Shown here piece by piece: positions 20,875 through 31,463 of a stretch of DNA of 64,000 bases. The first letter of the stretch is position 1. Every line of letters begins with the position of its first letter. The position numbers and the translations under genes were made by a program. The notes beneath the pieces are model-generated. The model was not told where the DNA came from. It saw only the letters and a list, made by a program, of their open reading frames with translations, and did no database searches. Origin of the DNA: Arabidopsis thaliana (lineage: Eukaryota; Streptophyta; Magnoliopsida; Brassicales; Brassicaceae); contig NC_003074.8 of assembly GCF_000001735.4 (NCBI RefSeq), positions 17,863,261 to 17,927,260 on the forward strand, written 5' to 3'.

Positions 20875-21032
20875 TTTAGACATTACAGCATATAGATATG
20901 CTTTGTTAGAAGCGTACAATACGCATGTCAGTGGTAAAGAGATCTTAAGATTTGAGTTCTTAAGTAAACTATAGACTAATAGTTTGACTCAAAAAAAAGT
21001 AACCACACTAATTAAGTAAGCCAAGCGGCATA

Positions 21033-21097
21033 ATCAGTTCCCTCGCAATTATCAACGGAATATAACAGATCGATGTTTCCTTCTCAATTAGGCTCTT
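21033..21097 (-). pseudogene. PIMT 3'-end relic downstream of CYP71A24
   Basis: ATCAGTTCCCTC and then ATCAACGGAATATAACA... align with the last codons and 3' flank of PIMT1 (about 29708-29790), in PIMT1's orientation. About 13 bases around the stop are missing and several bases differ. Confidence 0.55.
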
Positions 21098-21340
21098 AGT
21101 ATAAGTTCCACTGTAGACATAAATGAGTAAATATAAGATATAGATAGAGACCATGTATGCATGCAAAACTTAAAAAAAACAAACAGAAATCAATTATATA
21201 TTTTAATTAGGGTGGGATCAGATTAAAACTTCTGGAACTTTAGGATATCCTTTCGATCTTGTAAAATTTTTATAAGATTTTTATCTTCCTATTTTAAGAC
21301 TATATATTAAAAAGTGGAAAAGATTGGATTATATCAACCC

Positions 21341-21440
21341 TAATTCACCGTCTAATTTGTTTTCCTCTTTATGCCATTACATCATCTACTACTTGATTAA
21401 GGCATTATATACATTAAAATGATTTATATTATGTTACTAG
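21341..21440 (+). pseudogene. Ghost 3' end of a lost CYP71A gene
   Basis: AATTCACCGT, then CCTCTTTATGCCATTACATC, CTACTACTTGATTAAGGCA and the trailer ATTATGTTACTAG match the last 15 or so codons and 3' flank of CYP71A21, 22 and 23. No other P450 sequence precedes it, so the body of this copy is gone. Confidence 0.75.
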
Positions 21441-22110
21441 ATCAGAACCCATTTGATACATGGGTTAATCAATAAATGTTTTTTTATAAAGTTTAATAAG
21501 GTTTTTTTGCAGTTTTATCTAAATATTAATAGGCTATGAAAATATAATATGGTGAAGATTTTAAGATTTTATGAAAATATAATAGACTTCTGGAATTTGA
21601 TGCTTTAGTTTTATTACAAAAGCTTGTCTAGAAGACTTGAAGTATTAGACAATATAATTGAGGAAAATGAAAGACAGTAAAACGCTTTTGTTGATGAAAT
21701 CGAAACAATTACCAAATTTCCGAGGCTGAAAAGAGATATGTCAATGCCTTAGATTAGAGGTGAGTTACTTTTTGGTGTGTTTTCACATATTTCTTCAAAG
21801 TTATTAGCTTTGATATTTAAATATTCTACATTTACAAACAAATAGGTGGTAGAATCATACCTAAAATTTAAAAAGTTATTAATATACAAATAAGGACTAT
21901 ATATTTTAGGAGATAAATAGTTTTCTTGGACCTTGTAGCTGTCTAAAATCTAGCAAAATAGGTATTAAAAAAAGTAAAAGATTTCTTTTTTGTTTGGTCA
22001 ACTTACTTGTATTGTGGAGAGATTTTTTACCTTTACTATATAGGATTTGAGAGAATATATATTTAATGCAAATTTACTTTCCTACTATACTTGGGCAAAA
22101 CAGAAGAAAA

Positions 22111-22163
22111 TTTGAGTGGACCCTCGTTACGTAACGCATAGAAGAAACTTGGCTTATATATAA
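22111..22163 (+). promoter_or_regulatory. Shared CYP71A leader block, CYP71A23 copy
   Basis: TTTGAGTGGACCCTCGTTACG and GAAACTTGGCTTATATATAA. The second half includes a clear TATATATAA box about 100 bases upstream of the ATG at 22258. Confidence 0.6.
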
Positions 22164-22257
22164 CGCAAGTGGCGAAGTCCACAAGAAGAACACAAAAAAC
22201 TTAAGAAACTCTTCACGAGAAAAACTTGAAGAACTTAAGAATCCAAGTTTACAAAAT

Positions 22258-23858
22258 ATGATCATGATACTTTTCTTATGCTTAATAATATTGTTCATCA
22301 TAACCATTCTCTTCTTCAAAAAACATAAGACAGTGAACAAAATCATCAACTTTCCATCCCCACCGAGACTTCCGTTGATCGGAAATCTTCATCAGCTTAG
22401 CCAACATCCTCACCGATCACTCTGCTATCTCAGCCACCGTTACGGTCCACTCATGCTCCTCCACTTCGGAAGTGTCCCCGTTATTGTAGCCTCTACAGCA
22501 GAAGCAGCTCGAGACGTTTTAAAGACGCATGATCGCGTTTTTGCTAGCCGTCCACGGTCAAAAATCTTCGAAAAGCTTCTTTACAAGAGCCGTAATATGG
22601 CCTCAGCTCCTTATGGAGAGTATTGGCGACAAATGAAGAGTGTTAGTGTTCTCCATCTCCTCAGCAACAAAATGGTACGGTCCTTTCAAGACGTGAGACA
22701 AGAAGAGATCACTCTGATGATGGAAACGATCCGTAAATCGAGTTCTAAACCGGTAAATCTTAGCAAGATCTTGTCGAGTTTAACTAACGATGTTATATGT
22801 AGAGTAGCTTTGGGACGGAAATATGGTGTTGGAACAGATTTTAAAGAGTTAATAGACAGGCTCATGAGGCAACTTGGTACGTTTACTATCGGGAGTTATG
22901 TACCGTGGCTTGCGTGGACTGATTGGGTCAGCGGTTTGGAGGCTCGACTGGAAAAGACCGCTAATGATTTTGATAAGCTATTGGAGAGAATTGTGCAGGA
23001 TCATGAAGATGGAGACGGCGACAAGACTGATTTTGTGGATGTATTGCTCGCAGCTCAGAGAGACAAGAGTTTCGGGTTCGATATTGACCGGTTAAGCATA
23101 AAAGCAATCGTCTTGGTAAGGGAAAAAATATATATCAAATTCAAATCCAATGTTTTAGACTATTAGTGTAGAACCATGCATTAATTGTTTATGTCTATAA
23201 CCATTATTTGTTTAAGTATATAACCATTAATTGTTTTGGTCTTGATTTCACTTTTCAGGATGCTTTTGTGGGTGGTACAGACACATCCTCCACGCTTGTG
23301 GAATGGGAAATGACAGAGCTTCTACGACACCCAACGTGTCTAAAAAAACTTCAAGAGGAAGTCCGTACGATTTGTAAGGGAAAATCAAGTGTGTCTGAAG
23401 ATGACATTCAAGGAATGGAATACTTAAAAGCTGTGGTCAAAGAGGCACTCAGGCTACATCCACCAGTTCCATTGATGGTTCCTCATCAATCAACACAAGA
23501 TGTTAGGTTAAGAGATAACCATATACCTGCCGGTACGCAGGTTATAGTCAATCTTTGGGCCGTCGGGAGAGAGGCTGCGACGTGGGGACCAGATGCGAAT
23601 GAGTTTAGACCGGAGAGGCATTTAGAGTCGCCTTCTGATTTCCGGGGTCAGGATTTTGAGCTGATTCCTTTTGGAGCAGGGAGAAGGATGTGTCCAGGAA
23701 TATCATTTGCTGTGGTGCTGAATGAGGTAGTCTTGGCTAACTTAGTGCATGGGTTTGATTGGCAATCTATAGACGATGAGACCGATGTTGCTGAATCAAT
23801 CGGTAGTGTGATTCGCCGCATGCACCCTCTTTACGTCATTCCATCATCTACTACTTGA
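22258..23858 (+). CDS. CYP71A23: Cytochrome P450, CYP71A23
   Basis: Exons 22258-23115 and 23259-23858 (143-base phase-0 intron) encode 485 residues. The N-terminal anchor MIMILFLCLIILFIITIL is followed by a basic patch and PSPPRLPLIGNL. I-helix GGTDTS (291-296), KEALR and FRPERHL are present. The heme loop is FGAGRRMCPG (Cys about 431, Gly 433), so this is the only gene of the six with the full FxxGxRxCxG signature; the others have Ala at the last position. The region before the C-terminus is shorter by several residues than in the siblings. Microsomal monooxygenase; substrate not deducible. Confidence 0.95.
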
Positions 23859-24720
23859 TTAAGGCTTATTATTATGTTATGTCTACAATAAACCTGTTCA
23901 TTTGAAAATGTTGTAAGCTAAGATATGTTTGAGATTTTAAAGTTTCGAGTTCCTAATTAAACCAATTTAGAAAGCAAGGTGAGCTTACTTGATTCATTAT
24001 TCTGTACAACAAGCATCATTTTTTTTTTAGATTTTAGATTTTATAACGTTTATATTTTTTTATATTTTAACTTTAAAATATAAATAAATTTGATTACAGA
24101 AAACTGATTAGAGAGCTCTGATTTGGATTAGTCGTGAAAGAGGTGAAAGTATACATCAAAATTTGTTTAAAGTAAAAATCTAATGATTTGTTAAAAAATT
24201 TGAATAACAGGTGATTTTGTTGTATTTAAAACCTCATGGTACAAATGCTTAATCCAATAAGAATTAATTTATCGCATTTGACTTTAATATACGTTCAATT
24301 CCATTAGTTCAGTAGTTTTGCTTGACTCTGCTATTTGTTACTTTGACGTGATTGCATGACTCTCTACCTCACAGCTTGAATTAATGTAAGTGGAAATATT
24401 CTTAGTCTTACTTGGTTGCATTTGTTCTCTCTCTCTCCATTGTTTTGTTGATGAAATTCTTAAATCTCATGATTTTGCCGGGGTTAGGGCTTTACCTTGC
24501 ACCTATCAAGAAATTATTAACGTGAAACGCCTCTTCTTTGCACATATCTAAAAAGAGCAATCCAAATAGTAAAAAGATTAGATGAGAAATCCTAGTCCTC
24601 AAAGAGAACTTGTGCACTAAGACAATTTGAAAGATTCAACGTTTTTTTTTTGTCAAACGTTAAATAAATGAATTTTGAGAAGAATGATAATTATCCATAT
24701 GGGGGAGAGAAATAAGAAAA
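23859..24720. other. Spacer CYP71A23-CYP71A22
   Basis: The left part carries the PIMT 3'-flank segment. The part from about 24250 onward is homologous to 27290-27990 upstream of CYP71A21 (shared TTCAATTCCATTAGTTCAG, TCTACCTCACAG, AAGTGGAAATATTC), marking the boundary of the most recent tandem duplication. Confidence 0.6.
23946..24022. repeat. PIMT 3'-flank segment repeated after CYP71A23
   Basis: GCTTACTTGATTCATT and CTGTACAACAAGCAT match the intact PIMT1 3' flank (about 29660-29708) and the same place after CYP71A22 (26600-26662). Similarity stops in a T-run just before the PIMT coding end would begin. Confidence 0.65.
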
Positions 24721-24770
24721 TTTGAGTGGACAGTAGTTTTGGTCCCAAGAGAAACTTGGCTTCTATACAT
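24721..24770 (+). promoter_or_regulatory. Shared CYP71A leader block, CYP71A22 copy
   Basis: TTTGAGTGGACAGTAGTTTT and GAAACTTGGCTTCTATACAT. It is almost identical to the CYP71A21 copy, including the intervening GGTCCCA. Confidence 0.6.
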
Positions 24771-24931
24771 AAGTCCAAAAGAGGTACACGAAATTCTGGC
24801 TTACTAGAGGTATTTTGTGGTTCGTTCACTCTATTTCCATATGACTCAGATCATCTAAGTTCAAAAAGAAGACCACAAATTCTTAGAAACTCTTTACTAG
24901 AAAATCTTGACGAAACTTGAAGAATACAAGC

Positions 24932-26489
24932 ATGGAATCAATGATCAGGATAATTCTGCTAAGCTTGATAATCTTCATTACCATCCTCTTTTTCATAAAA
25001 CAGAAAAAAGGGAAGAAAAGCAACACACCTGCGTCACCACCGAGACTTCCGTTGATAGGAAACCTTCATCAACTCGGTCGCCACCCTCACCGATCACTAT
25101 GCTCTCTCAGCAATCGTTACGGCCCTCTTATGCTCCTTCGTTTTGGCCTTGTCCCCGTTCTTGTAGTCTCTTCCGCAGATGTGGCTCGAGATATTTTGAA
25201 GACGTATGACCGCGTTTTTGCAAGCCGGCCACGGTCAAAAATCTTTGAGAAAATATTTTATGAGGCCCGTGATGTGGCCTTAGCTCCTTATGGAGAGTAT
25301 TGGAGGCAAATGAAGAGCGTGTGCGTCCTCCATCTCCTCACCAACAAAATGGTCAGATCCTTTCGAAACGTGAGACAAGAAGAGATCAGTCTGATGATGG
25401 AGAAGATCCAGAAATCAAGTTCTTTGCAAGTGAATCTAAGCGAGCTCTTGGGGAGTTTAACTAACGATGTGATATCTAGAGTTGCTTTGGGACGGAAATA
25501 TAGTGATGAAACGGATTTTAAGGAGTTAATGAAAAGGCTCACGAAGCTACTGGGCGAGTTTTGTGTGGGGACTTATGTACCATGGCTTGCATGGATTGAT
25601 TGGATCAGCGGTTTGGATGGACAACTAAAAAAGACAGGTAATGATCTTGATGAATTCTTGGAGAAAGTTGTCCAAGATCATGAAGATGGCGACGCACAAA
25701 GGACTGACTTTGTGGATGTATTGCTCAGAATCCAGAGGGAGAAGAGCGTCGGGTTTGAAATCGACCGGTTAAGCATAAAGGCAATCATCTTGGTAAAACA
25801 GAAAAGAAGAAAATAAATTCATATTCAATGATGTTTTAGTATATAACCGTAGTTCTTGTGTTTTGGTAACTTTTCAGGATGTTGTTGTGGGTGGTACGGA
25901 TACATCGTACGCACTTATGGAGTGGGCAATGACAGAGCTTCTTCATCGCCCAGAGTGTCTGAACAGACTCCAAGAAGAAGTCCGTACGATTTGTAAGGGA
26001 AATTCGAGTGTATCAGAAGATGACATCAAAGACATGAACTACTTAAAAGCTGTGATCAAAGAGACTATGAGGCTACATCCTCCACTTCCATTGATGGTTC
26101 CTCACGAATCAACACAAGATGTCAGATTAGGAGATTACCACATACCTGCGGGTACACAGGTAATGATCAATGCTTGGGCGATCGGGAGAGAGGCTGCGAC
26201 GTGGGGACCAGACGCGGAGAAGTTTAGACCGGAGAGACATTTAAATTCGTCTGTCGATTTCCGAGGTCACAATTTTGAGCTTATTCCATTTGGAGCAGGG
26301 AGAAGGATTTGTCCAGCAATATCATTCGCTGTGATCTTGATTGAGGTGACTTTGGCTAACTTAGTGCATCGGTATGATTGGAGATTACCGGAGGAATATA
26401 TAGAAGATCAAACCAATGTCGCTGAATCAACCGGTATGGTGATTCACCGTTTATTCCCTCTTTACGCCATTGTATCATCTACTACTTGA
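24932..26489 (+). CDS. CYP71A22: Cytochrome P450, CYP71A22
   Basis: Exons 24932-25792 and 25878-26489 (85-base phase-0 intron) encode 490 residues. I start at MESMIRIILLSLIIF; five upstream in-frame codons lack an ATG. The anchor, ASPPRLPLIGNLHQLG, I-helix GGTDTS (292-297), KETMR, FRPERHL and heme loop FGAGRRICPA (Cys about 432) are intact. It is closest to CYP71A21: the two share the MESM start, about 700 bases of upstream sequence and many residues, with a duplication period of about 3.05 kb. Substrate unknown. Confidence 0.95.
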
Positions 26490-27751
26490 TGGATGCATTA
26501 TACATAAATGCTTACTATTATGTTATGTCTACAATAAACATGTTTACTCATTTGAAAATGTTGCTACCAAAGAGAAGTTTGAGATTTTAAAGTCTCAAGT
26601 TCCTAAACTAATTTAGAAAGCCAGGTGAGCTTACTTGATTTATTGTTATGTTCAACAAGCATCATTAGTCCCTTCTCAAGTGGGCTTCAAGAACACAAGC
26701 TGATATCAAGAACACGCATACCCGGTTTCAAATTATTTCCAATCATTAGACGATTGCGCATAATAGCACTGCGCAGAGGTCAGTTCGAGTTGACTGTAAA
26801 TTAGTAGCTTGATTGGTATATTTAGTTCAAATTTTGTGTTTTTTTTTTGTGTGATGTTATTAAATATTCTGATAAGTAGTTTAGTGGCTTTGTAGACCAT
26901 TATTGAAACCAGATTGAGGGATAGCTATATACTAAAGTAGCTAACTAAAACTCACAACAATAATAAGTGTTGCAATATTAACGACCAAAGCAACGACTTT
27001 GAGGAATCCAACACTTTCAAATGACGCGTTAATAATAAAATTAAAAACACTATAGAAAATCTCCAAACTTAGAGAGAAACTAAAACACGAACCAATTTGA
27101 TATTTTTTCCTGAGTGATTCGTTCTTAATTTCTCGTTAATGAGCTTGATTGGTTTGTTTAGTTCAACTTTGTGTTATTTACTAGTTACTACTTAGGGGTT
27201 GTTATTGAATTAATGTATTTGAATTTGCAGTTTTCTTTGTGGGTTTTATTTTATCAAATACATAATTGAATAACAGTGGATATCGCCTTGACTTTAAAAC
27301 ACATTCAATTCCATTAGTTCAGTAGTTTTGCGTGACTATGCTATTTGTTACTTTGACGTGCTTGCATGACTGTCTACCTCACAGTTTGAATAAGTATAAG
27401 TGGAAATATTCATAGTTTTACTTGGTTGTATCTGTTCTCTCTCCATTGTTATGTTGATGACCTTCTTAAATGTCATGATTTTCCAGGGTTTAATTAGGGC
27501 GCCTTACCTTGAAAGAAATTGGAGAAAGAAATTATAAACGTGAAACTCCTCTTCTTTGCGCATACATAAAAAGAGCAATCCAAATCGTAAAAGGATTAGA
27601 TGAGAAACCCTAGAGAACTTGTTCCTCAAAGAGAACTTGTTCACTAAGACAATTTGAAAGATTCAACGTTTTTTTTTTCTTTGTCAAACTCTTAATAAGA
27701 ACGTGTAATAGTTGAATTTTCTTATCCATGTGGGGCAGAGAAATAAGAAAA
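26490..27751. other. Spacer CYP71A22-CYP71A21
   Basis: Holds the CYP71A22 3' flank, the collapsed PIMT pseudogene, about 500 bases of unassigned AT-rich sequence, and from about 27290 the upstream block duplicated from before CYP71A22. Confidence 0.55.
26661..26768 (-). pseudogene. Collapsed PIMT pseudogene downstream of CYP71A22
   Basis: Three short blocks of the PIMT1 locus survive in their original order: the 3' coding end (26661-26690, with CTTCTCAAGTGGGCTTCA), the exon 2/3 junction region (26702-26734, with ATCAAGAACACGCATACCCG), and the 5' flank (26750-26768, GACGATTGCGCATAATAGC). About 1 kb of gene has been reduced to about 110 bases. This is a host gene remnant, non-functional. Confidence 0.75.
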
Positions 27752-27809
27752 TTTTGAGTGGACAGAGTTTTGGTCCCAGGAGAAACTTGGCTTCTATAAT
27801 TGTATACAT
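27752..27809 (+). promoter_or_regulatory. Shared CYP71A leader block, CYP71A21 copy
   Basis: TTTTGAGTGGACAGAGTTTT, GGTCCCAGG and GAAACTTGGCTTCTATAATT, as before CYP71A22. Confidence 0.6.
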
Positions 27810-27980
27810 TAGTCAAACAGAAGAAAACGAAATTCTGGCTTACTAGAGATATTGTGTGGTTCATTCTGTATGCAATCTCTAATTCCATATGACTCAGCTC
27901 ATCTAAGTTCTAAAAGAAGACCACAAAATTCTTAGATACTCTTTACAAGAAAATCTTGACGAAACTTGAAGAATACAAGC

Positions 27981-29544
27981 ATGGAATCCATGACAATGAT
28001 AATTCTGCAAAGCTTAATAATCTTTATTACCATCCTCTTTTTCAAAAAACAGAAAAGAGGGAAGAAAAGCAACACACCTCGGTCACCACCGAGACTTCCA
28101 TTGATCGGAAACCTTCATCAACTCGGCCACCACCCTCACCGATCACTATGCTCTCTCAGCCACAGATACGGCCCTCTCATGCTCCTCCATTTAGGCCGTG
28201 TCCCAGTTCTTGTAGTCTCTTCCGCCGACGTGGCTAGAGATATTTTGAAGACGCATGATCGCGTTTTTGCTAGCCGTCCACGGTCAAAACTCTTCGAGAA
28301 GCTATTTTATGACGGGCGTGATGTGGCCTTCGCTCCTTATGGAGAGTATTGGAGGCAAATAAAGAGTGTGTGCGTCCTCCGGCTCCTCAGCAACAAAATG
28401 GTCACGTCCTTTCGAAATGTGAGACAAGAAGAGATCAGTCTGATGATGGAGAAGATCCAGAAATCAAGTTCTTTGCAAGTGAATGTAAGCGAGCTCTTGG
28501 GGAGTTTAACTAACGATGTGATATCTAGAATTGCTTTGGGACGGAAATATAGCGGTGAAACAGATTCTAAAGAGTTAATGAAAAGGCTCATGATGCTAAT
28601 GGGCGAGTTTAGTGTGGGGACTTATGTACCATGGCTTGGATGGATTGATTGGATCTCTGGTTTGGATGGACAGCTAAATAAGACAGGCAATGATCTTGAT
28701 GAATTCTTGGAGAAAGTTGTTCAAGATCATGTAGATGGTGACGGACAAAGGACTGATTTTGTGGATGTGTTGCTCAGAATTCAGAGAGAGAAGAGCATCG
28801 GATTTGAAATCGACCGGTTATGCATAAAGGCTATCGTCTTGGTAAAGGGATAAGAAGATCTCATATTCATATTCATTGATGTTTTAGTGTATAACCGTAG
28901 TTCTTGTTTTTTTGGTTTTGATCGCTTTTCAGGATGTTTTAGTTGCTGGTACGGATTCATCGTACGCACTTATGGATTGGGCAATGACAGAGCTTCTACG
29001 TCACCCAGAGTGTCTGCGCACACTCCAGGAAGAAGTTCGTACGATTTGTAAGGGTAATTTGAGTGTATCAGAAGAAGACATTCAAAACATGAGCTACTTA
29101 AAAGCTGTAATCAAAGAGACAACGAGGCTACATCCTCCACTTCCATTGTTGGCTCCTCACGAATCAATACAAGATGTTATATTAGGAGATTACCACATAC
29201 CAGCCGGTACACAGGTAATGATCAATGCTTGGGCAATCGGGAGAGAGGCTGCGACGTGGGGGCCAGACGCAGAGAAGTTTAGACCGGAGAGACATTTAGA
29301 TTCGTCTGTTGATTTCCGAGGTCACAATTTTGAGCTGGTTCCATTTGGAGCAGGGAGAAGGATTTGTCCAGCAATATCATTCGCAGTGGTCTTGATTGAG
29401 GTGGCTTTGGCTAACTTTGTGCATCGGTATGATTGGAAATTACCGGAGGATTCTAAAGAAAATCAAACCAATGTCGCTGAATCAACCGGTATGGTGATTC
29501 ACCGTTTATTCCCTCTTTACGCCATTGCATCATCTACTACTTGA
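27981..29544 (+). CDS. CYP71A21: Cytochrome P450, CYP71A21
   Basis: Exons 27981-28841 and 28933-29544 (91-base phase-0 intron) encode 490 residues. It starts at MESMTMIILQSLIIF. The hinge is RSPPRLPLIGNLHQLG. I-helix is AGTDSS (Ser for the conserved Thr next to Asp), then KETTR, FRPERHL and FGAGRRICPA (Cys about 432). It is the last of the array and is followed after only 164 bases by the convergent stop of PIMT1. That shared 3' end is the arrangement whose remnants recur in the earlier spacers. Substrate unknown. Confidence 0.95.
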
Positions 29545-29708
29545 TGGAGGCATTATATATAAATGGTTTATTATGTTTAGTTGTACCAAAACAAGTTTAG
29601 TCATTTGAGAGTTTTACTCACAGTGATTTGAGTTCTTAACTAACTATGCTAATTTAGAAAGGCGACTGAGCTTACTTGATTCATTCATCTGTACAACGAG
29701 CATATTCA

Positions 29709-30715
29709 TCAGTCCCCTCTCAGCTGGGCTTCACGGCTAGTCAAAGGAACATAACGAACTGAAGTTTCATCCTTGATGCTAACAGAACCATCTGAGTTCT
29801 TATCCACCACTTGCAGATCTTGGAATATGTTCCCAACCGGAATCACCAGTCTCCCACCGGGCTTCAACTGATCAATCAACGCCTCTGGGATCTCCGGTGC
29901 TGCTGCTCCGACGTGAATAGCATCATACGGAGCAAACTCAGCCCATCCTTGCCTCCCATCTATTTTAAAACCATCAAGAAACCAGCAATGTAAAAACAGA
30001 AACACCAAAGAAATCTCAAAAACTTGAACTGATGCTCACCACCAACATGAACAGCAAGAGACCCTTCTTTCAGAAATGGCGAAGCAGCACTCGCTTCAAT
30101 ATTCTTAACAGAAGAAGCCACCAATTCAGGAATATGTTCCACACCAATAGCACGCCCTTCGGTTCCAACCATAACCGCAAAGCAAGCAGTTAAGTACCCG
30201 GTCCCTATCAAAATTCATCATATTCAAAAGCAAGAAGAAGAATGTACAAAACTAATTCAAGAAGAGAAAGTAAAACAAACCCGAGCCAACATCAAGTACA
30301 CGCATTCCCGGTTTCAAATGTTTTTCAAGAAGTTGAAGACACATTGCATGCATATGAGGAGCTGATATAGTCACATTATAACCAATAGACATGGGACTAT
30401 CAACATAAGCAGAGGAACGATCTGTTACAAATACGCCTCTATCCACAGCCTCCATAGCTTTAGCAACTTCATCTGAAGTAACTATACCATGATTTTGCAG
30501 ATTCTCAACCATAGCTTTGTTCTTGTTGATACTACTTGGACTCCAGAATTGCTACAGAATCAATTACAAAACAGAACCAATAATTAAATCTGACAATCGT
30601 AGTGATCTCAATCGAAAATTCTCAAGTATTGAATCGATTGGGCAATGGAAATCGCAATTACTTATCTTGATTCGAATCGAATCGATTACACATCGGAGAG
30701 AAAGAGTACCTTCAT
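29709..30715 (-). CDS. PIMT1: Protein-L-isoaspartate O-methyltransferase
   Basis: Four coding exons on the - strand, 30715-30710, 30551-30281, 30204-30040 and 29959-29709, encode 230 residues. The first coding exon holds only Met-Lys. It transfers a methyl group from S-adenosylmethionine to isoaspartyl residues, starting repair of age-damaged proteins, notably in seeds. Motifs are [15 protein letters not shown] near the N-terminus, the substrate-side [20 protein letters not shown], the SAM-binding motif [30 protein letters not shown] and [12 protein letters not shown]. It corresponds to At3g48330. Its 3' end faces CYP71A21, and fragments of this gene are scattered through the P450 array. Confidence 0.95.
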
Positions 30716-31150
30716 CTTTTGTGAGAGAAATATTCCGGTGAGCAGAGAGAAGAAGGGTTCAATGGAGGCAAAAGCAGTGTGAGAGAGAGAAGAACTGATC
30801 GGAGAGGAATGGGAAAGTGATGACGAATGCGCATAATAGCGGAAATTGCACGCAACAAGAGTAAAGGGAATCATTATCGTGCGCGTGTTTTTGGGGAATT
30901 TTATTTTGCAACGTTCCCCACAGCTTTTTTATATTTTAGTATTTCTTATTTGTATCCCCAAACTATTTTTCTTTATCAGTTTGGCCCAAAATGTTTGTTT
31001 TTGCTACTTTATGGTCTTTTTGTTTGCAACATTTCTCTATCTTATTTTAGCATTTATCCCATATTTTTTACCTTTTGTATATATGGCCCAAAATGTCTGT
31101 TCTTTGAGGTTTTGAATTTTTTTGCACATCACAGATAACTGAGCAAAGTT
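30716..31150. other. PIMT1 5' region to tRNA gene
   Basis: Includes the PIMT1 5' UTR and promoter with GCGCATAATAGC near 30829, then pyrimidine-rich AT-rich sequence up to the tRNA gene. The open stretches here are low-complexity Phe/Leu/Tyr runs, not credible genes. Confidence 0.55.
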
Positions 31151-31222
31151 GCCCTTATAGCTCAGTGGTAGAGCGTCAGTCTTGTAAACTGAAGGTCCGT
31201 AGTTCGATCCTGCGTGAGGGCA
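31151..31222 (+). tRNA. tRNA-Thr (anticodon UGU)
   Basis: A 72-base cloverleaf. The acceptor stem GCCCTTA pairs with TGAGGGC and has discriminator A. The D arm contains AGCTCAGTGGTAGAGC (A box). The anticodon loop is CTTGTAA with anticodon TGT flanked by pairing CAGT/ACTG. The T arm contains GTTCGATCC (B box). No intron. CAA lies just upstream at about 31144, as is common at plant Pol III starts. Confidence 0.95.
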
Positions 31223-31224
31223 CC

Positions 31225-31231
31225 TTTTTTT
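31225..31231 (+). terminator. Pol III terminator of the tRNA gene
   Basis: A run of seven T residues begins three bases after the tRNA end. Confidence 0.85.
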
Positions 31232-31397
31232 AATTTCTCATCACCAAAATGGAACCTGAAATGTAGTCGTTTAGAAGTTTATAACGTAAAAACACAAAAC
31301 GTCGTTTTGAAGATTCAGACTCCACAAAAACCTCAATGATTACGAGAGAACACACGAGCACGACCGTCGTAGGCTTCGCTTTAGGGTTAATCTGAGT

Positions 31398-31463
31398 ATG
31401 GCGAATCTTATGCACAGATTTCTCAGGAACCAATCATGTTTAAGAGCAATCCCAAGGCTTTGA
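31398..31463 (+). other. Small reading frame with presequence-like composition
   Basis: Twenty-one codons (MANLMHRFLRNQSCLRAIPR...) with five Arg and no acidic residue, like a mitochondrial targeting start, followed by a stop. It lies in a 3.2 kb gap just after the tRNA. It may be the start of an alternatively spliced or lost gene, or chance. Confidence 0.2.

Larger units (their letters stand above)
20875..22110. other. Spacer CYP71A24-CYP71A23
   Basis: Contains the PIMT relic at 21033-21097 and the ghost P450 3' end at 21341-21440. It therefore represents at least one collapsed duplication unit. The rest is AT-rich without recognisable features. Confidence 0.55.
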
